DNA of 64,000 nucleotides from contig JACVTC010000011.1 of NCBI GenBank assembly GCA_016946835.1, forward strand, positions 1,712,501 to 1,776,500, given 5' to 3'. The notes beneath the pieces were generated by a model that was not told the origin of the DNA, searched no databases, and worked only from the letters and a program-made list of their open reading frames with translations. The stretch is from Neocallimastix lanati (nom. inval.). Lineage: Eukaryota; Neocallimastigomycota; Neocallimastigomycetes; Neocallimastigales; Neocallimastigaceae. Positions 38,221 through 51,119 of this stretch are shown here, piece by piece; the first letter of the stretch is position 1; the number at the start of each line of letters is the position of its first letter. Position numbers and translations under genes: made by a program.

Positions 38221-39957
38221 TAAATAAAAAAAAATAAAAAATTATTATTTAACAGAAATGTGGATTTAAATTTTATATAATATGAAAATTAAAACTCAAA
38301 TTATCAATAAATTATTTTGTTAATTATTACATAAAAATAAATTAATAAATCATTAATTAGGGGAGAGCTCGTTTCGTAACCGCACGTGAATAGATATAAG
38401 CCACATATTTTTGAGATGGCGTATTATATATAAATTTTTTTTATATAAATAAATAATTAAATAATAATTAAATAAATATTTTATTATATAATAATTTCAT
38501 AATAAAAAATAAAAAAATAAAAAAAATAAAAAAATATATATCACATTTTAAATATTTTTAATAATTATTTTTTCAAAGAAATTATATGTGCCATTTTATT
38601 TTAATGGTTTAAATTTAAATAAAATTAATATTTATTATTATTATTATTAAATTTTATTAAATAAATAAAATAATAAATATATAATAATAAAAGAAAATAG
38701 AATGTGTATCATTTCGCAATATGGCTTAAATATTGCCACATTATATAATTTTACCAATAAATAAATAATTAAATAACTAATTAAATAAATAATTAAATAA
38801 ATAATTAAATAAATTATAAAATTCATTTTTGAAATAAGTGAAGTCTTTAAATATTTTATTATAAAATATTTTTAAATAAATAAATAATAAATAATAAATA
38901 ATAAATAATAACAAATAATAAATATAATAAATAATTAATAAATAATAAATAATTAATAAATAATAAATAAATAATAAATAATAATAAATAATAAATATAA
39001 TAAATAAATAATAAATATAATAAATAATTAATAAATAATAAATAAATAATGTTTATTTATATGTTTATTTTTTAAAAAATTTTTAAGCCACATTTTGCGA
39101 AATTCACACCTAGTTAATAATTTTAGAATTATTTTTCTTTTCATAGAAAAATAATTATAATAATAATAAATTTTAATAATAAATATTAATTATTTATTAT
39201 TAATTGATAAAAAAAAAACTTTTAAAATAATTATTCTATGAAATAAAGTTCAATCAAAAACTATTTACTTTTTTCCTTTTATTTATATATCGTGTTTTTC
39301 AAATATATAAATAACTTTTGTTTTTTTTCTAGATTATTTATAAATATTTATTTTATTAATAATATTTATTAATATTTTAAGATTTTGTAAAATATTATGC
39401 TAGAATTTAAAAAGTGTAAAAATGACCGATTAAATATAAATTTTTAATTTTAATAATTATATATTAAGTGATTATCCTTTACATCTTTTAAATTATTAAT
39501 ACTTATTTTTATATATATATATATAATTATTTTTAATCATATATATTTTGAAAAACTAGAAAGCATTAAAACGTGTGATAAAATATTCTATTTTTTAATA
39601 TTTAAATTCTAATGTATATTTATTATTACGTTTAAATTTATTTATTTATTTATTATAGTTTTATTTATTTATTTATTTATTATTTATTTAGTTATTTATT
39701 TAAATTATATATATATTTTTATTTGTTTTATTATTAATTTATTTATTTATTAAGCTTTAAAACAATTTTCGAAATGAAATTTTTCGAAATGCCTCGTTTA
39801 ATAATAACAATTTAAAATTATAAATATTAATATTTTTAAATAAATATATTTTATAATTAAATTAATAAATTATATATTTCTGTCTCCTTAAGAATATCAC
39901 TAAAAAGCATCAATTATTTTTTTTTTACTAAATATTACATTTATTAAAAATTACAAA

Positions 39958-39998
<41 letters not shown>

Positions 39999-41690
39999 CA
40001 TCCAAATTTAAATAAGAAAATAAAATATAAACTTCAAGCAATGTACTTTGTGAAAAAAATTTTATCAATATATAAATGATATATATAATAAATTATAAAT
40101 AGAAAAAAAAATATCTATATTAAATAACTTTTTATTCATTTTTTGTTTTAGTATATCGTATATAGTATTATTTATATCATGTATTGTCATATATAGTATT
40201 ATTTATATCATGTATTATCATATATAGTATTATTTATTTTATTTTATTTTGGTTTATTTTGGTTTATTTTTTTAATTACTTTAGGAATATGTTTACAAAT
40301 AATATATTAAATTGATAAAAAAGGTTTATTTAATGATAGTAAATTTACTATTATTATTATTATTACCATAATTTATTTTTCTTTCTTTCTTTCTTTCTTT
40401 TTTTATTTCCTTTTATGTTTTGAATATTTCAAGATAATCAAATATTATATGGGAACATTTCTAATATTTAATTTTTCCAATTACTTAATATATATAATTA
40501 TTAATTTATATTTCTTCTTTGAATATTTTCATTTCCATTTAAAATTATGATTATCATAGAAATTAATTTATAATATTCTTCTTTTATTTATTCGTACTTT
40601 TTTTTTTTTTTTACTTCATAATTCTTTTTTTTATCTATTTATTTATTTATTTATTTTATGATTTCTTATAATCTTTTATGAATTCTATTCTAATTATATA
40701 TTAATATTTATTAATATAAATTATATAAATTATTTAATGATAGTTTCCTAATATGTATATTTTTTAATTAAGTGAATTATCCCATAGAAATTATATATAA
40801 AAAAAAATTGATTCCCGTAATTAATTAATTAATTAATTATTAATTAATTTATGGCTTTATAATTTGATAATTATAGATTAAAGAAATATATATTGTATCA
40901 ATATATTAATATATTGAAAAGACTATTTAAAATATTTAATACAAAATTATTAAAAAAAAAAATTTTTTTTTTTTTAAACTCTATTTATTAATTCTAAAAT
41001 ATTATATATAATAATTATTAAAGTAAACAAATATATATATATATTTTTTTATTATTAAAACCTATTATATTTTAATATTAAATTAATTATAAAAATTATG
41101 TCCTTAATGTTTTATTAAACTAAAAAAAAGATATAAAAAAAAAAAAAAAAAAAAAAGAAAAATTTATATTATTCAAAATCAATATATTGGATATTAAAAT
41201 TATGTTAATATATTAAACTTTTATACTAGTTTAATAGTACATTTACATAAATTATTCGGTATAAATATTTATTTATTTTTGTTAATATTTTGATATATTT
41301 TATTAAATAAAAAAAATAAAAATAAAATGTTTTAAAAAAATTTTTTATTATAGTTTTCTGTAAATAAACTTTAAATTTTAAACTTTTTGAATTTTATTTT
41401 TATTTTTTTTTTTTTAAAAGGAATTTAGAAGCATTTTTACATATCATTATAAAAATGCATATGACTATAAAGAACTTATATTAATTATTTTTAATTTTAA
41501 ATAATTTTTTATATTTTACATATTTATATTTATAAATACATTCATAAATATAAATTATATTATAAAAAATATATATAAATATAATTTAAAATAAATACAA
41601 AAAAATTGCATAAATTAATATAAAAAGTAAATACATTTAAATAAATAAATAAGAAAATACTGAAAAAAATTCTTTTTTTATTTTTGGTAT
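38221..41690. other. Intergenic, simple sequence
   Basis: AAAT/ATTT and AAT tracts (dense at 38755-39060), poly-A at 39964-39997 and a three-copy 31-bp repeat at 40161-40235. Short phrases such as GCGAAAT recur near 37728, 39084 and 39780, hinting at further degraded repeats. No gene seen. Confidence 0.65.
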
Positions 41691-41697
41691 GTACCGC

Positions 41698-41998
41698 TCT
41701 TGAATTTAGCCCCTCCCCCCCTCAGGAACAGTGGGAATATTGAGGTAGTCACACACTTCCTTTTTAAAAAGGCAGAATTGTCCTTTCTGGACGACTTGAG
41801 TGTTTCAGCATTGACGCTCTGTCATGCATATAGTTTCTGAGATTTTTAACTAGTACCACTTCTCCGAGTGCTTCTTTAAAGTGAGGTCATTATAACCTAA
41901 CCCATGTATAATTGTTCTATCTCCCTGGAGATTGCATAACTGTCAGAAAGATTACAATTTAGTAGAATATATCTATATGAACACATAAAATCATTTAC
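41698..41998. repeat. Dispersed repeat with blocks Y-Z-X contiguous (copy 2)
   Basis: A low-A/T island of about 300 bp. It holds Y (41700-41812), Z (41855-41910) and X (41930-41995) in one orientation. Copy 1 has Z at 36525 and X at 37765 with the MULE relic between them, and Y inverted beyond X. Probably a transposon end or a non-autonomous element. Confidence 0.75.
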
Positions 41999-42046
41999 CT
42001 TAACCTCTTAATTAATTTTTTTTCTATAATGTACTTTTTTTATAAT

Positions 42047-42195
42047 TAATATGAAAACATGTATTTAATGTATTAAAATATGTATGATCCATTGAATGTA
42101 TTTACATGTATAATTATCATTAAATTATGTATTATTAAAAAATTAAGCCTTTTACTTCAAATAAAAACAGTTAGTAAATAAATAAAGCATTGTGA
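42047..42195. repeat. Direct repeat, left copy (possible LTR)
   Basis: CATGTATTTAATGTATT, ATATGTATGATCCA, ATGTATAA..ATTATTAAATTATGTATT and TTCAAATAAA match 43760-43925 at roughly four bases in five. It lies about 280 bp before the gag-like relic. Confidence 0.65.
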
Positions 42196-42470
42196 TTTTT
42201 TAAAGAGATGAATAGTCTTAATTGACTCTATAAGTTTGTGTAGAAATTTAGAATACTTAGCAAATTAGGAAATTATGTGATTTAGATATTTAGTATAATC
42301 GGAGTATTCAAGATTAATGACACTTGAATATACATATACATAAATAAAAAACGTATTAGGACTTAGGGAATTACTATTTTAATGTTTAGTAATTCGTAAT
42401 TCGTAATTAGTATTTAATATTTAATAGTATATTAAATAATATTAATAATATATGAATATATCTATAAAAT

Positions 42471-43150
42471 GAACGGAATGACTGAAATAAATTTAAATAG
42501 AATGAAATATATCCAGAGTGAGGATAATAATAATGAATGGTATGAGGACTTCATTATAGAGCTCCAAGGCCCTGGATTAAGTGAGTATACTGAAAAAAAA
42601 ATATAAGTTATATTATAAAAGAAACAAAGAATGAATATTCCAATAAAGATGACAAGGGAAAGGGTACCTTATATCTGAGGAAGGTGAAAGAAAAATTTTA
42701 AAGAACTCAAAATGAACAATTTTAAAGTTCTAAGTTTTTTTAAGAAAATTGATGAATGAAAAAAAATAAAAACAGTTATTAGAATCAAAAATGAATAAAA
42801 GAATTTAGAATACTTAATATTATAAGTACTCAAAAATAAATACTATGAAGAAGAAATAAATAAAGTACTAAAGATCTTCAGAAAGTTAGAATACATGAAG
42901 GTCTATAGCGATAAAGAAACCTCAAAATACATCAAAGGAATTTTTAGACAACGTACAAAAGTCATAAGTTTAAAAAAATTAAATAATAAAATTAGAAACA
43001 GGAAAAAATTAAATTATCTATTTATAGGGCTACCGGGGAAATAAATTAGACTTCTTGGAAGTAAAGTTCAGTATTTCAGACGATGTTGATAAAATATTAG
43101 AATATCCTACTAGATGAAATTAGTAACATTGAAATATATTATGATATTGA
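42471..43150 (+). pseudogene. Probable Ty1/copia-type gag relic
   Basis: Broken frames with more normal composition than their surroundings. From 42471: MNGMTEINLNRMKYI...WYEDFIIELQGPGLSEY. From about 42600: a KNEYSNKDDKGKGTLYLRKV segment. From 42841: YYEEEINKVLKIFRKLEYM, then KKLNYLFIGLPGK, then ILLDEISNIEIYYDID after a shift. The order N-W...ELQ...L, then a helical stretch, then a GLP motif resembles copia gag (UBN2-type). Stops and frameshifts throughout; no protease, integrase or RT seen. The assignment is inference. Confidence 0.5.
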
Positions 43151-43759
43151 CTCATAGTTAATGTATAAAAAAAAAAAAAAAAAAAAAAAATTTTGAACAC
43201 AATAATATAATACACCGAATATAATAGAAAACATAATCATTTTTCATAAAGAGAACAATATTAGTTATTATTTGAATAATTATTTTAATAATAATATTTA
43301 TGATGATAATAAAATGTAATCATAGCAACTATAAGGATTTAGTTATGAATGATAATATCCTTAATAATGAGATAACTAAAATATACAATAATAATATTTC
43401 TAATGTGAATAATAGTTACTTAATTTAGAAAAATTTGGGTTGTTCAACGACGGTTAAGTAAAAAATTATTAGTATTTATAAAATATTAAAAATAGCAATT
43501 TTTCCTAGTAAACAATGATTTTCAATACTAGTTTAGTGGGGAATATTAGAAAATTAGTATTTTTAGTATAAAATTTAATTAACATTTCATTTAATATTTT
43601 TATTTATTATAATTTAACATTTTAATTAATATCTTTTTAATATTAAAATAGTATATTACAAATAAATAGGATATATAATAATAATGATATATAATTTATA
43701 TGGTTTATGATAATAATTAAATTTTTTATTTTTCTATTAGATCATCTCTTTTGCATAAA

Positions 43760-43925
43760 ATTAATGTATGAAAGCATGTATTTAATGTATTGTAATATGT
43801 ATGATCCACTAAATGTATTTTATATGTATAAATATTATTAAATTATGTATTCTTTAAAAAAAAAATCTTTTGATTCAAATAAATAAAGAGAGTAAATGAA
43901 CAAAACAAAATAGAGATTTTTAACA
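43760..43925. repeat. Direct repeat, right copy (possible LTR)
   Basis: Partner of 42047-42195. The pair would bound an element of about 1.9 kb. No clear TG...CA ends, primer-binding site or target duplication could be fixed. Confidence 0.65.
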
Positions 43926-44752
43926 ATAAATATTTGTGATAAAGAAAAATGTATTTATTAATAAGACTAAATTTTTTTTTTTTTATATTAGGTGTATTAT
44001 ATATAAAAATTATTGTTTCATCAAATTCAAAATAGAAATATTATAAAATCTTATTTAAAATTAATTTTATTAACAAATAATTAGATAATGAACTTTATTT
44101 ATAATTATTTTTTAACCAAATTTCTTATTAAACTTTTTTAACCCGTTAATCATAAAATTTAAAATTTAGTAAATAAATGTATCAGTGAATATAATAGGGT
44201 AAGAGAATTTTTTTTTTTTAATTTTTTTTTTTTTTTTAAAAAATTAAAGTTATTCGAATTAATAAAAATAAAATAAAATAAAATTAAAATAAAAGAAAAT
44301 AAAATAAAAAATCAATGAATCATATATATTAAGTTTTATAGTTTTTAAAGTATTATTTATAATTTATTATTTAATATAATTAAAAATTCTATAATATAGA
44401 AAATAAAACTAGGAACAAAAGCGAAACATATAAACAAAAAAAAAATTTTTTTCTTAACATTTCTTTCTCATAAAATGTTAATGAAAAAGGTTATGTTACA
44501 TTATATATATTAATTTTATAATTTAAAGTAAAATCATATATATATATAATCATTCATGTTTCAATTTACTTAATATTAACTATATTAAATTATTATAAAA
44601 CAGATTTTTATAGCATGAAAATCTTTAATAATTAATTTTAAATATTAAAAGGGTCAATTTTTGTGTATAATTTTCCTCAGATTTTTCATTATTTTTTATA
44701 ATTTTTTAAATATAGAAATATATTAATTAGTTTATTGAATTTTTTGTTTTAT

Positions 44753-44814
44753 ATACAAAAGCAAAAAGATTAATAAAATAGGAATATATTTTATTAATCT
44801 TTTTGCTTTTGTAT
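44753..44814. repeat. Perfect inverted repeat, 28-bp arms, 6-nt loop
   Basis: Arms 44753-44780 and 44787-44814 are exact reverse complements around GGAATA. The arms contain CAAAAGCAAAAAGATTAAT, so this is not simple AT repeat. Confidence 0.95.
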
Positions 44815-45179
44815 TTACTATAATAATTTAAAAGCAAAATAAAAAAAAAAAAAAGATGAATAAAGATGAATTGAAATTAAAAAAAAAATATTACTAATTA
44901 TTATAATTAAATAATTTTAATAATTATTATATACTAATTTAAAGTTAATAAAAATTAAACGGAATGTTTGATAAATGTAACTAATAAATACTCTTCATTA
45001 ATTTTAATATTGAATTTATTATTTTATTTCATAAAATTAATGATTCAAAGTACTTAATATATGTAATAAATTTTTTTTAATAAATAATAATTTTAATAAA
45101 CTCTATAATAGTTATATATATATATCTTTTTATTAATATTAATATATTTTAAATTCTTTTTGGTTTTATATTTTCATCA

Positions 45180-45490
45180 AGATTGACGAAGAGTTAGCTT
45201 TTCTCTTAATTAACTAGATTTGATAGTACATGTAATGTATTAACAATTCTTATTAATTGAGAGAAAATATTATTATTTGACCGTCCCAAGTAAGTGGAAC
45301 TTTAACACAAGGTTCCGAGACTATATGTAAATCATATTTACCATTGGTAATTGAACTTTATGTTTATAGGGAAAATTCAAGGTAGGGAAAAAGTACCCCA
45401 TATAAAATTAATAAGATATGCATATATGGTTGATCTAGAAATCCGATGAGTGTTAGCCCCTGAGTACTAACTATCAAGATACAACAAGAA
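45180..45490. other. Unrecognised higher-complexity island
   Basis: Contains TTGACCGTCCCAAGTAAGTG, AAGGTTCCGAGAC and GTTAGCCCCTGAGTAC. An imperfect stem (TCTCTTAATTAA at about 45203, TTAATTGAGAGA at about 45254) lies at its left. No open frame; possibly an LTR or other transposon remnant. Confidence 0.35.
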
Positions 45491-47056
45491 AGACATATCA
45501 AATATTCTTAAAAGTAATTCTATAACAGATTATATATTTATTATTATTAATATGTATTATTTTATATTATTTTAATTACTAATAATATATTATTATTTGC
45601 TATTTGTTATTATTAATTTAAATTAAATTATATAAAAATTTTTCATTTTATAATTACTTCATTTTTTATAAATATTCTTTTTTTTCTATTTTATATATTA
45701 TTATTATTCCTATTATTTTTTTTTATTTTATAATTTTTTCTAAAAAAATATGTTATAAAACATCGTAAATTAAAAGAAAACTTTTTTTTTTTAATTTATT
45801 TTATTTAATATGTTTTTTTATTACAAAAAAAAAAAAAAAGATTAATTTTTATTTTTTTTTCTTTTCAATGAATATAGTATAAATTTTTATAATTATTAAA
45901 CTTTTCATCCAAATTTAATATAAAAAAAAATTTAATTTTTATTTTAATAAAAAAAATTTAAATAATGATTAAGAATTAAATCATGGTTAATACAATTTAA
46001 TAGATACATTATATATAATTTAATAAAATGGCATTATGGATATCTAACATTTTATAATAACATATATTTCCAAATATTATAAATACTAAAAAAGCAGTTA
46101 TTTCAATTTATCTATTTATTTTTTATATTCGTTTAACCATCAATTAATGGTATAAAGTATGGAAAAATGATTTATCTTTTCAATATTTATTGAATATATA
46201 TAATCATCGTAGATGGAAAAAATATATAAAACTAGAGTTAAAATTGAAAAAAGTAGTATGAAGAATAGAAATAATTTTATATATTTAAAATATATAAATT
46301 TCATATATTTTAAATTTAGAATATATTAAGATATATATTATAATTAATTTATTACTATAATCTATTCAATACTATAATATATGTTTTAATTGAATTTTTA
46401 AATAAATCAAGTTAGGAAACAAATATTTTTATTAATCTATAAAATTTTTTTTTAGGTAGTACAAATATATATTAATAAATTGCATATAAAAATTTATAAA
46501 ATAGAAAAAGAATTAGAAATAAATTAAAAAGTTAAACATTATTGAATATATTTAAGTATGTATTTTATATTTATATATTAAATAAAGGAACAAATAAATA
46601 TATGAATAATAAATAAAATAGATAAATAAATAAATAAATAAATAAATTATGATATAAAAAAAATCCTTTCATAGTAATTTTTCTATGATCTTTATATAAA
46701 CATTTTAAATTTGTTTTCTCATAACTTTATTATTATTTTTAATTATATCTAATAAATAAATAAATAAATTAATATATAAATAAATAAATTAAATCAATAA
46801 TAATTTAACATATAATTCTAATAATGACAAAAAAAAAGGTTCAGTTTTTTATATCATCCTATTTAATAATATATAAATAAATAAGTATATAAATAAATAA
46901 ATAATAAAATAGTAAATATTACAAAATGAATAATTAATTAATAAATAATAAATAATTAAATAATAAATAATTAAATAAGTATATAAATAAATGAGTAAAT
47001 AAATAAATAAATAAATATATAAATAAATAATATAGTAAATAATACAAAATGAATAA

Positions 47057-47103
<47 letters not shown>

Positions 47104-47732
47104 GATAATAATAAAATAATAAATAATAAATAATAAAAAACATAAATATAAATTTTAAATAAAAGGAAATTGACTATTACAAAACTATACCTATACATAA
47201 TTATTTTCAAATTTTAATTTATTAAATAATATAAAATTTAAACAAATGAAATTATATTAGTTGATATGATATTTTAAAATTTCAATCCACTCTTAAAGAA
47301 TTATTTTTATACAAATTTTCTTAGGAAATATTAATTTAGATTTTTTTTTATTGAATTTAAAATATTAAATATATCCATTTAAAATTTTATTATATTTATC
47401 TTTTACTGTTGTGTTGAAATTTCAATCATATCATAAAGATAATTTTCTTTTAGTTTTTTTCTGAAAAGGGATTTTTGTTTACTTAATACTAATATTATTT
47501 ATTTGAATTATTATTTTATTATTTTTTTTTTTATCTCTTGTGTTTAAATACACTAATTAGTTTATTCCTTTATACTGTAATATATTTCAATATTAATTGA
47601 AACATTTTTAATAAAAAAAAAATATATATATAATTAATTAATTAAATTATTTTAATTAGATTTCTTTAAAAATTGAACATTTAAAATGTAATATCCTTAT
47701 TTGGTTCAATTCTATGTTAATCGAAGGTTTAT

Positions 47733-47772
<40 letters not shown>

Positions 47773-48499
47773 ATTATTTAATATCTAATATTTTAATTCT
47801 TATTTAAGTAAAAAAGAAAAAAAAAAATTAATATATTAAAAATTAATTAGTGCCATTAAACTTTAAATATTAATCTTTTTTATGTCAACCTTACAACCTA
47901 AGAAAAAAAAAAAAAAAAAAAAGGAAAAAAAAAATTAAATTGTTTCTGAAATTAAATAAGATTAAATAATTAATATATTAATATTATAAAATGATAATAG
48001 ATAAAAAAAAAAAAAAAAAAAAAAAAATCAATTATAAAAATAAACATTTTTCCTCTAAATTTTAATCTTCAAATAGTAAAAAAAAAATTTTTTAAAATAA
48101 AAAAAAAAAAAAAATTAAGAGTTAAATAATAAATATAAATAAATTTATTATATTTATTTAAAAAATAATAAAAATAAATACTATCGTATTTAACTTAACT
48201 CTAGAAAAAATTATTTAAGTATAATAATAAAATAAAAAATTAATAATAAAAACTAATTTAATTTATAATTTAAAACTAATTTAAATAAAAACAAAAAAAA
48301 AAGGTATATTTATATTTTTATTTTATTTAATGTGTTTGAAGTTATTAATAGTTAAAAAATATAGAATATCAATGAGAATTAAAAGAAATAATATGTATAT
48401 TAAAAAAATAAACTTTATAAAAATAATACATTTAAAATATGATATTAATTTGAAATAAATATATATTTTTAAATAAATAAATATATTAATTTAGATAAA
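45491..48499. other. Intergenic upstream of the ABC gene
   Basis: A/T-rich spacer with AAAT/TTAT tracts (46620-47115) and poly-T at 47739-47768. Plus- or minus-strand frames here are Tyr/Leu/Ile strings. The promoter of the ABC gene should lie at its right end; no motif can be singled out. Confidence 0.65.
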
Positions 48500-50098
48500 A
48501 TGGGTGCTGTTATTCAATACGTTAAAGCTCAACTTAAATACAAGTTTTCTCATCCTGTTAAAGCTTTAATTTTATTTTTCATTCCTCTCGTAATGTTCTT
48601 TGGAGCTGTTGTAGTTGGAAAGAACTGGAAAAGAGAAACTACTGTTGTTGATGGAAAACCATCTTTCTATGGTATTCTTATTTCTGTTGTAACATTCTTA
48701 TTATATATGCTTTACACTTTTACTGCTGCTTATGATGTTATTAGAGAAAGAGTTATTTTACGTAAGCAATTTCAACTTGCTAATGGTTTTGGTAGTGTAA
48801 AATACCATTGGGGTTGGATTTTCACTTATGGTATTCTTATTTTACCAACTGCTCTTGTTGTTTGTATTGTTGTTCACGTTCTTAAACTTTTCCCAACTGT
48901 TGGCTTCCTCCCAATCTTCGTTGACTTCTACCTCTTCCAAATTTCTGCTATTACTGTTGCCTTCTGGGTTAGTTGTTATGTTCCAGTTCCTGTAATTGGT
49001 GCTATTGTTGTTACCATATTCAACTTAAGTTTCGTTGGTGCTTATTTCCCAATGTCAAGAATTCCTCCTAATGTTAAAGAAACTCTTTGCTTATTTGTCT
49101 CACCAGTTACTATTGGTACAATTATTGACAACTTCCAACATGCTTCTGTTAAAAATCAACATATTACTGCTTTTAATTTAATTCCAACTCAAGGTGGAGA
49201 ATACAGTGTATTTGCCCTTACCTTAAAGTTATTCTTCAACAATCTCTTATATGTATCTTTCGGTAGTATCTTTGAAAAGCTCTTCAATCACTTAAATAGA
49301 AACAAAAATGAACTTAAAAAGAGAGAATTCTATGAAAATGAAGTTAAGAACAATTCTGTTAAGATTGATACTACCAAAAAGGAAGGTGCTATTATCTCTG
49401 TTGATCACGCTTTTAAGACTTACTTCCCTAAAAAGCAAGCTCCTGTTGATGCTGTTAAGAATGTTAGCTTTGAAGTTTACAAGAATGAAATCTTTGCCAT
49501 TGTTGGTAAGGAAGGTGCTGGTAAATCTACTATTATGAAGTTGATTGGTGGTCGTTTCTTACCAAGTTATGGTGATGTAAGAGTTATGAACTCTTTCGAT
49601 AAGGATCAAATTGGTGCTATTAGAACTGTTGGTAGTGTTGCCCCACAAGATGATTACACTATTTTCGAAGAAGCTTCTGTTGCTGATAATATTGAATTCT
49701 ACAAGAGTATTGTTAACAATAAAATTAACGCTTATGACATATTAAATGAACTTAACTTTAAGGGTAAGAAGTCTGATAAATACAGTAAGCTTGATGTTAT
49801 TGAAAAGAGCAAGGTTAAGGTTGCTATTGCTTTCCTTTGTAACAGAGAAATTGCTTTATTAGATGAACCAACTACTGGTATGACTGAAAAGGATGTTGAA
49901 GCCTTCTGGAATGTTGTTGAAGCTCACAGACGTGGTAAGACTATTGTTGTTACTACTACCTCTACTAGTGAAGCTGAACAATATGCTGACCGTGTTTTAA
50001 TTTTGGAAAATGGTAGAGTTAACTGTATTGGTGAAGTTGAATTTGTTAAAGAAAATACTAAGGATGAAAATGAACTTCAAGTTAAAGTTGAATTCTAA
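48500..50098 (+). CDS. ABCA-like half transporter with degenerate nucleotide-binding motifs
   Basis: Membrane protein of 532 aa in a single exon: an ABC2-type membrane domain followed by one ATP-binding domain. Helices lie near 18-40, 56-77, 108-130, 140-160, 163-182 and 195-212; YDVIRERVILRKQFQLANGF at 78-97 corresponds to the EREN-type coupling stretch of ABCA proteins. Walker A is intact (336-344), as are the Q-loop (Q383), Walker B (IALLDEP, 451-457) and a D-loop-like TTGM. The signature motif expected near 430 is replaced by KLDVIEKSKVKV, and the H-loop His by Thr487 (VVTTTSTSEAE). Canonical ABCA proteins carry two such halves, so this one would pair with itself or a partner. Codons are strongly biased to GGT, GTT, GCT, AAG, TTC and TAC, suggesting high expression. 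Possibly non-hydrolysing; the substrate cannot be told. Confidence 0.88.
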   Translation: MGAVIQYVKAQLKYKFSHPVKALILFFIPLVMFFGAVVVGKNWKRETTVVDGKPSFYGILISVVTFLLYMLYTFTAAYDVIRERVILRKQFQLANGFGSVKYHWGWIFTYGILILPTALVVCIVVHVLKLFPTVGFLPIFVDFYLFQISAITVAFWVSCYVPVPVIGAIVVTIFNLSFVGAYFPMSRIPPNVKETLCLFVSPVTIGTIIDNFQHASVKNQHITAFNLIPTQGGEYSVFALTLKLFFNNLLYVSFGSIFEKLFNHLNRNKNELKKREFYENEVKNNSVKIDTTKKEGAIISVDHAFKTYFPKKQAPVDAVKNVSFEVYKNEIFAIVGKEGAGKSTIMKLIGGRFLPSYGDVRVMNSFDKDQIGAIRTVGSVAPQDDYTIFEEASVADNIEFYKSIVNNKINAYDILNELNFKGKKSDKYSKLDVIEKSKVKVAIAFLCNREIALLDEPTTGMTEKDVEAFWNVVEAHRRGKTIVVTTTSTSEAEQYADRVLILENGRVNCIGEVEFVKENTKDENELQVKVEF

Positions 50099-50138
50099 AA
50101 TTTTTAAAAAAATATAAAAACGTTTGAATAATAAAAAT

Positions 50139-50171
<33 letters not shown>

Positions 50172-50981
50172 GTAAAAAAGGAAAAGAGGAATAAATTTTA
50201 AAAATTAAAATTAATGAACTTATTATTATTATTATTTTTGTAAATATTATATATATGTAAATAATATATAATTTATTCTAATTAAATCAATTAAAAAAAA
50301 TAGAAAATTGTATAGAATATATGAACATATATATATTAAATTTAAAAAGTTTAAAAAAGAAGTAAAGTACCTAAAAATAATTATAATTAAAGTTAATAAT
50401 TAGAAAGAAAAATATATAAAGTATAGAAATAAAAAATAAAAATATAAATATAAAGCAATAAAAATAAAATAAATGAAATATTTTAACTTAACTTAAATAA
50501 TAAAAATTTTTTTTATAGAATTAATAAACAAAGAAAGAAAAAATAATAATAAAAAAAAATAATAAATGTAATTAAAAAAGAAAGTAAACAATTAATTTAA
50601 AAAAATTTAAGAAAATATATCTATAGTATATATTTCAAAAAAAAAAATATTCTTAATCTTTTTATTTTTTTATATAGTTTACTTTTAGTTAAATTTTGTT
50701 TAACAATTATTTTTTCAATACCATGTCAATAATTTTATTTGATATAAAAATTGATAAGATAAAATAATGGTTAACTGATTTTAAAAAATTAAAAAAACAA
50801 AAAAAAAATAAAAAAAAAGATCAAAACCAAAAAAAAAAAAAAAATTAAGAAATAATTAGAAGTGTGTATTAATTGGTGTTAATGTTATGATGATGTGTCA
50901 TATTATTTTTGATGATTTTTATAAAAAATCTAAAAATTAGGAATGAGTGTTTTTTTTTTTGTTTAACTGCTCATTGTCAAT
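50099..50981. other. Intergenic, 3' of the ABC gene
   Basis: A/T-rich spacer with an (AAT)n run at about 50140-50170. No gene seen. Confidence 0.7.
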
Positions 50982-51022
50982 TTTGGATTTCGTAATAAAG
51001 AAGAAAGTGCTAGTTTATTTAT

Positions 51023-51034
51023 TTCAATTCGAGA
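51023..51034. repeat. Target-site duplication of LINE layer D
   Basis: TTCAATTCGAGA at 51023-51034 and again at 56895-56906, immediately after the poly-A of layer D. Confidence 0.85.
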
Positions 51035-51119
51035 CAACTTAGGGCTTTCGTGGATTATATGTTTACGCTGTGGTTATAAATACAATACTACTATTGCTAT
51101 TAGAATGGGTAGAGTTTCA

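Noticed and set aside
45300-45345. tRNA-like GGTTCC phrase
   Set aside because: No acceptor stem or D-arm could be paired around it; no tRNA gene is supported anywhere in the window.
46934-47210. Overlapping minus-strand frames of Leu/Tyr/Ile
   Set aside because: Product of AAAT tetranucleotide repeats.
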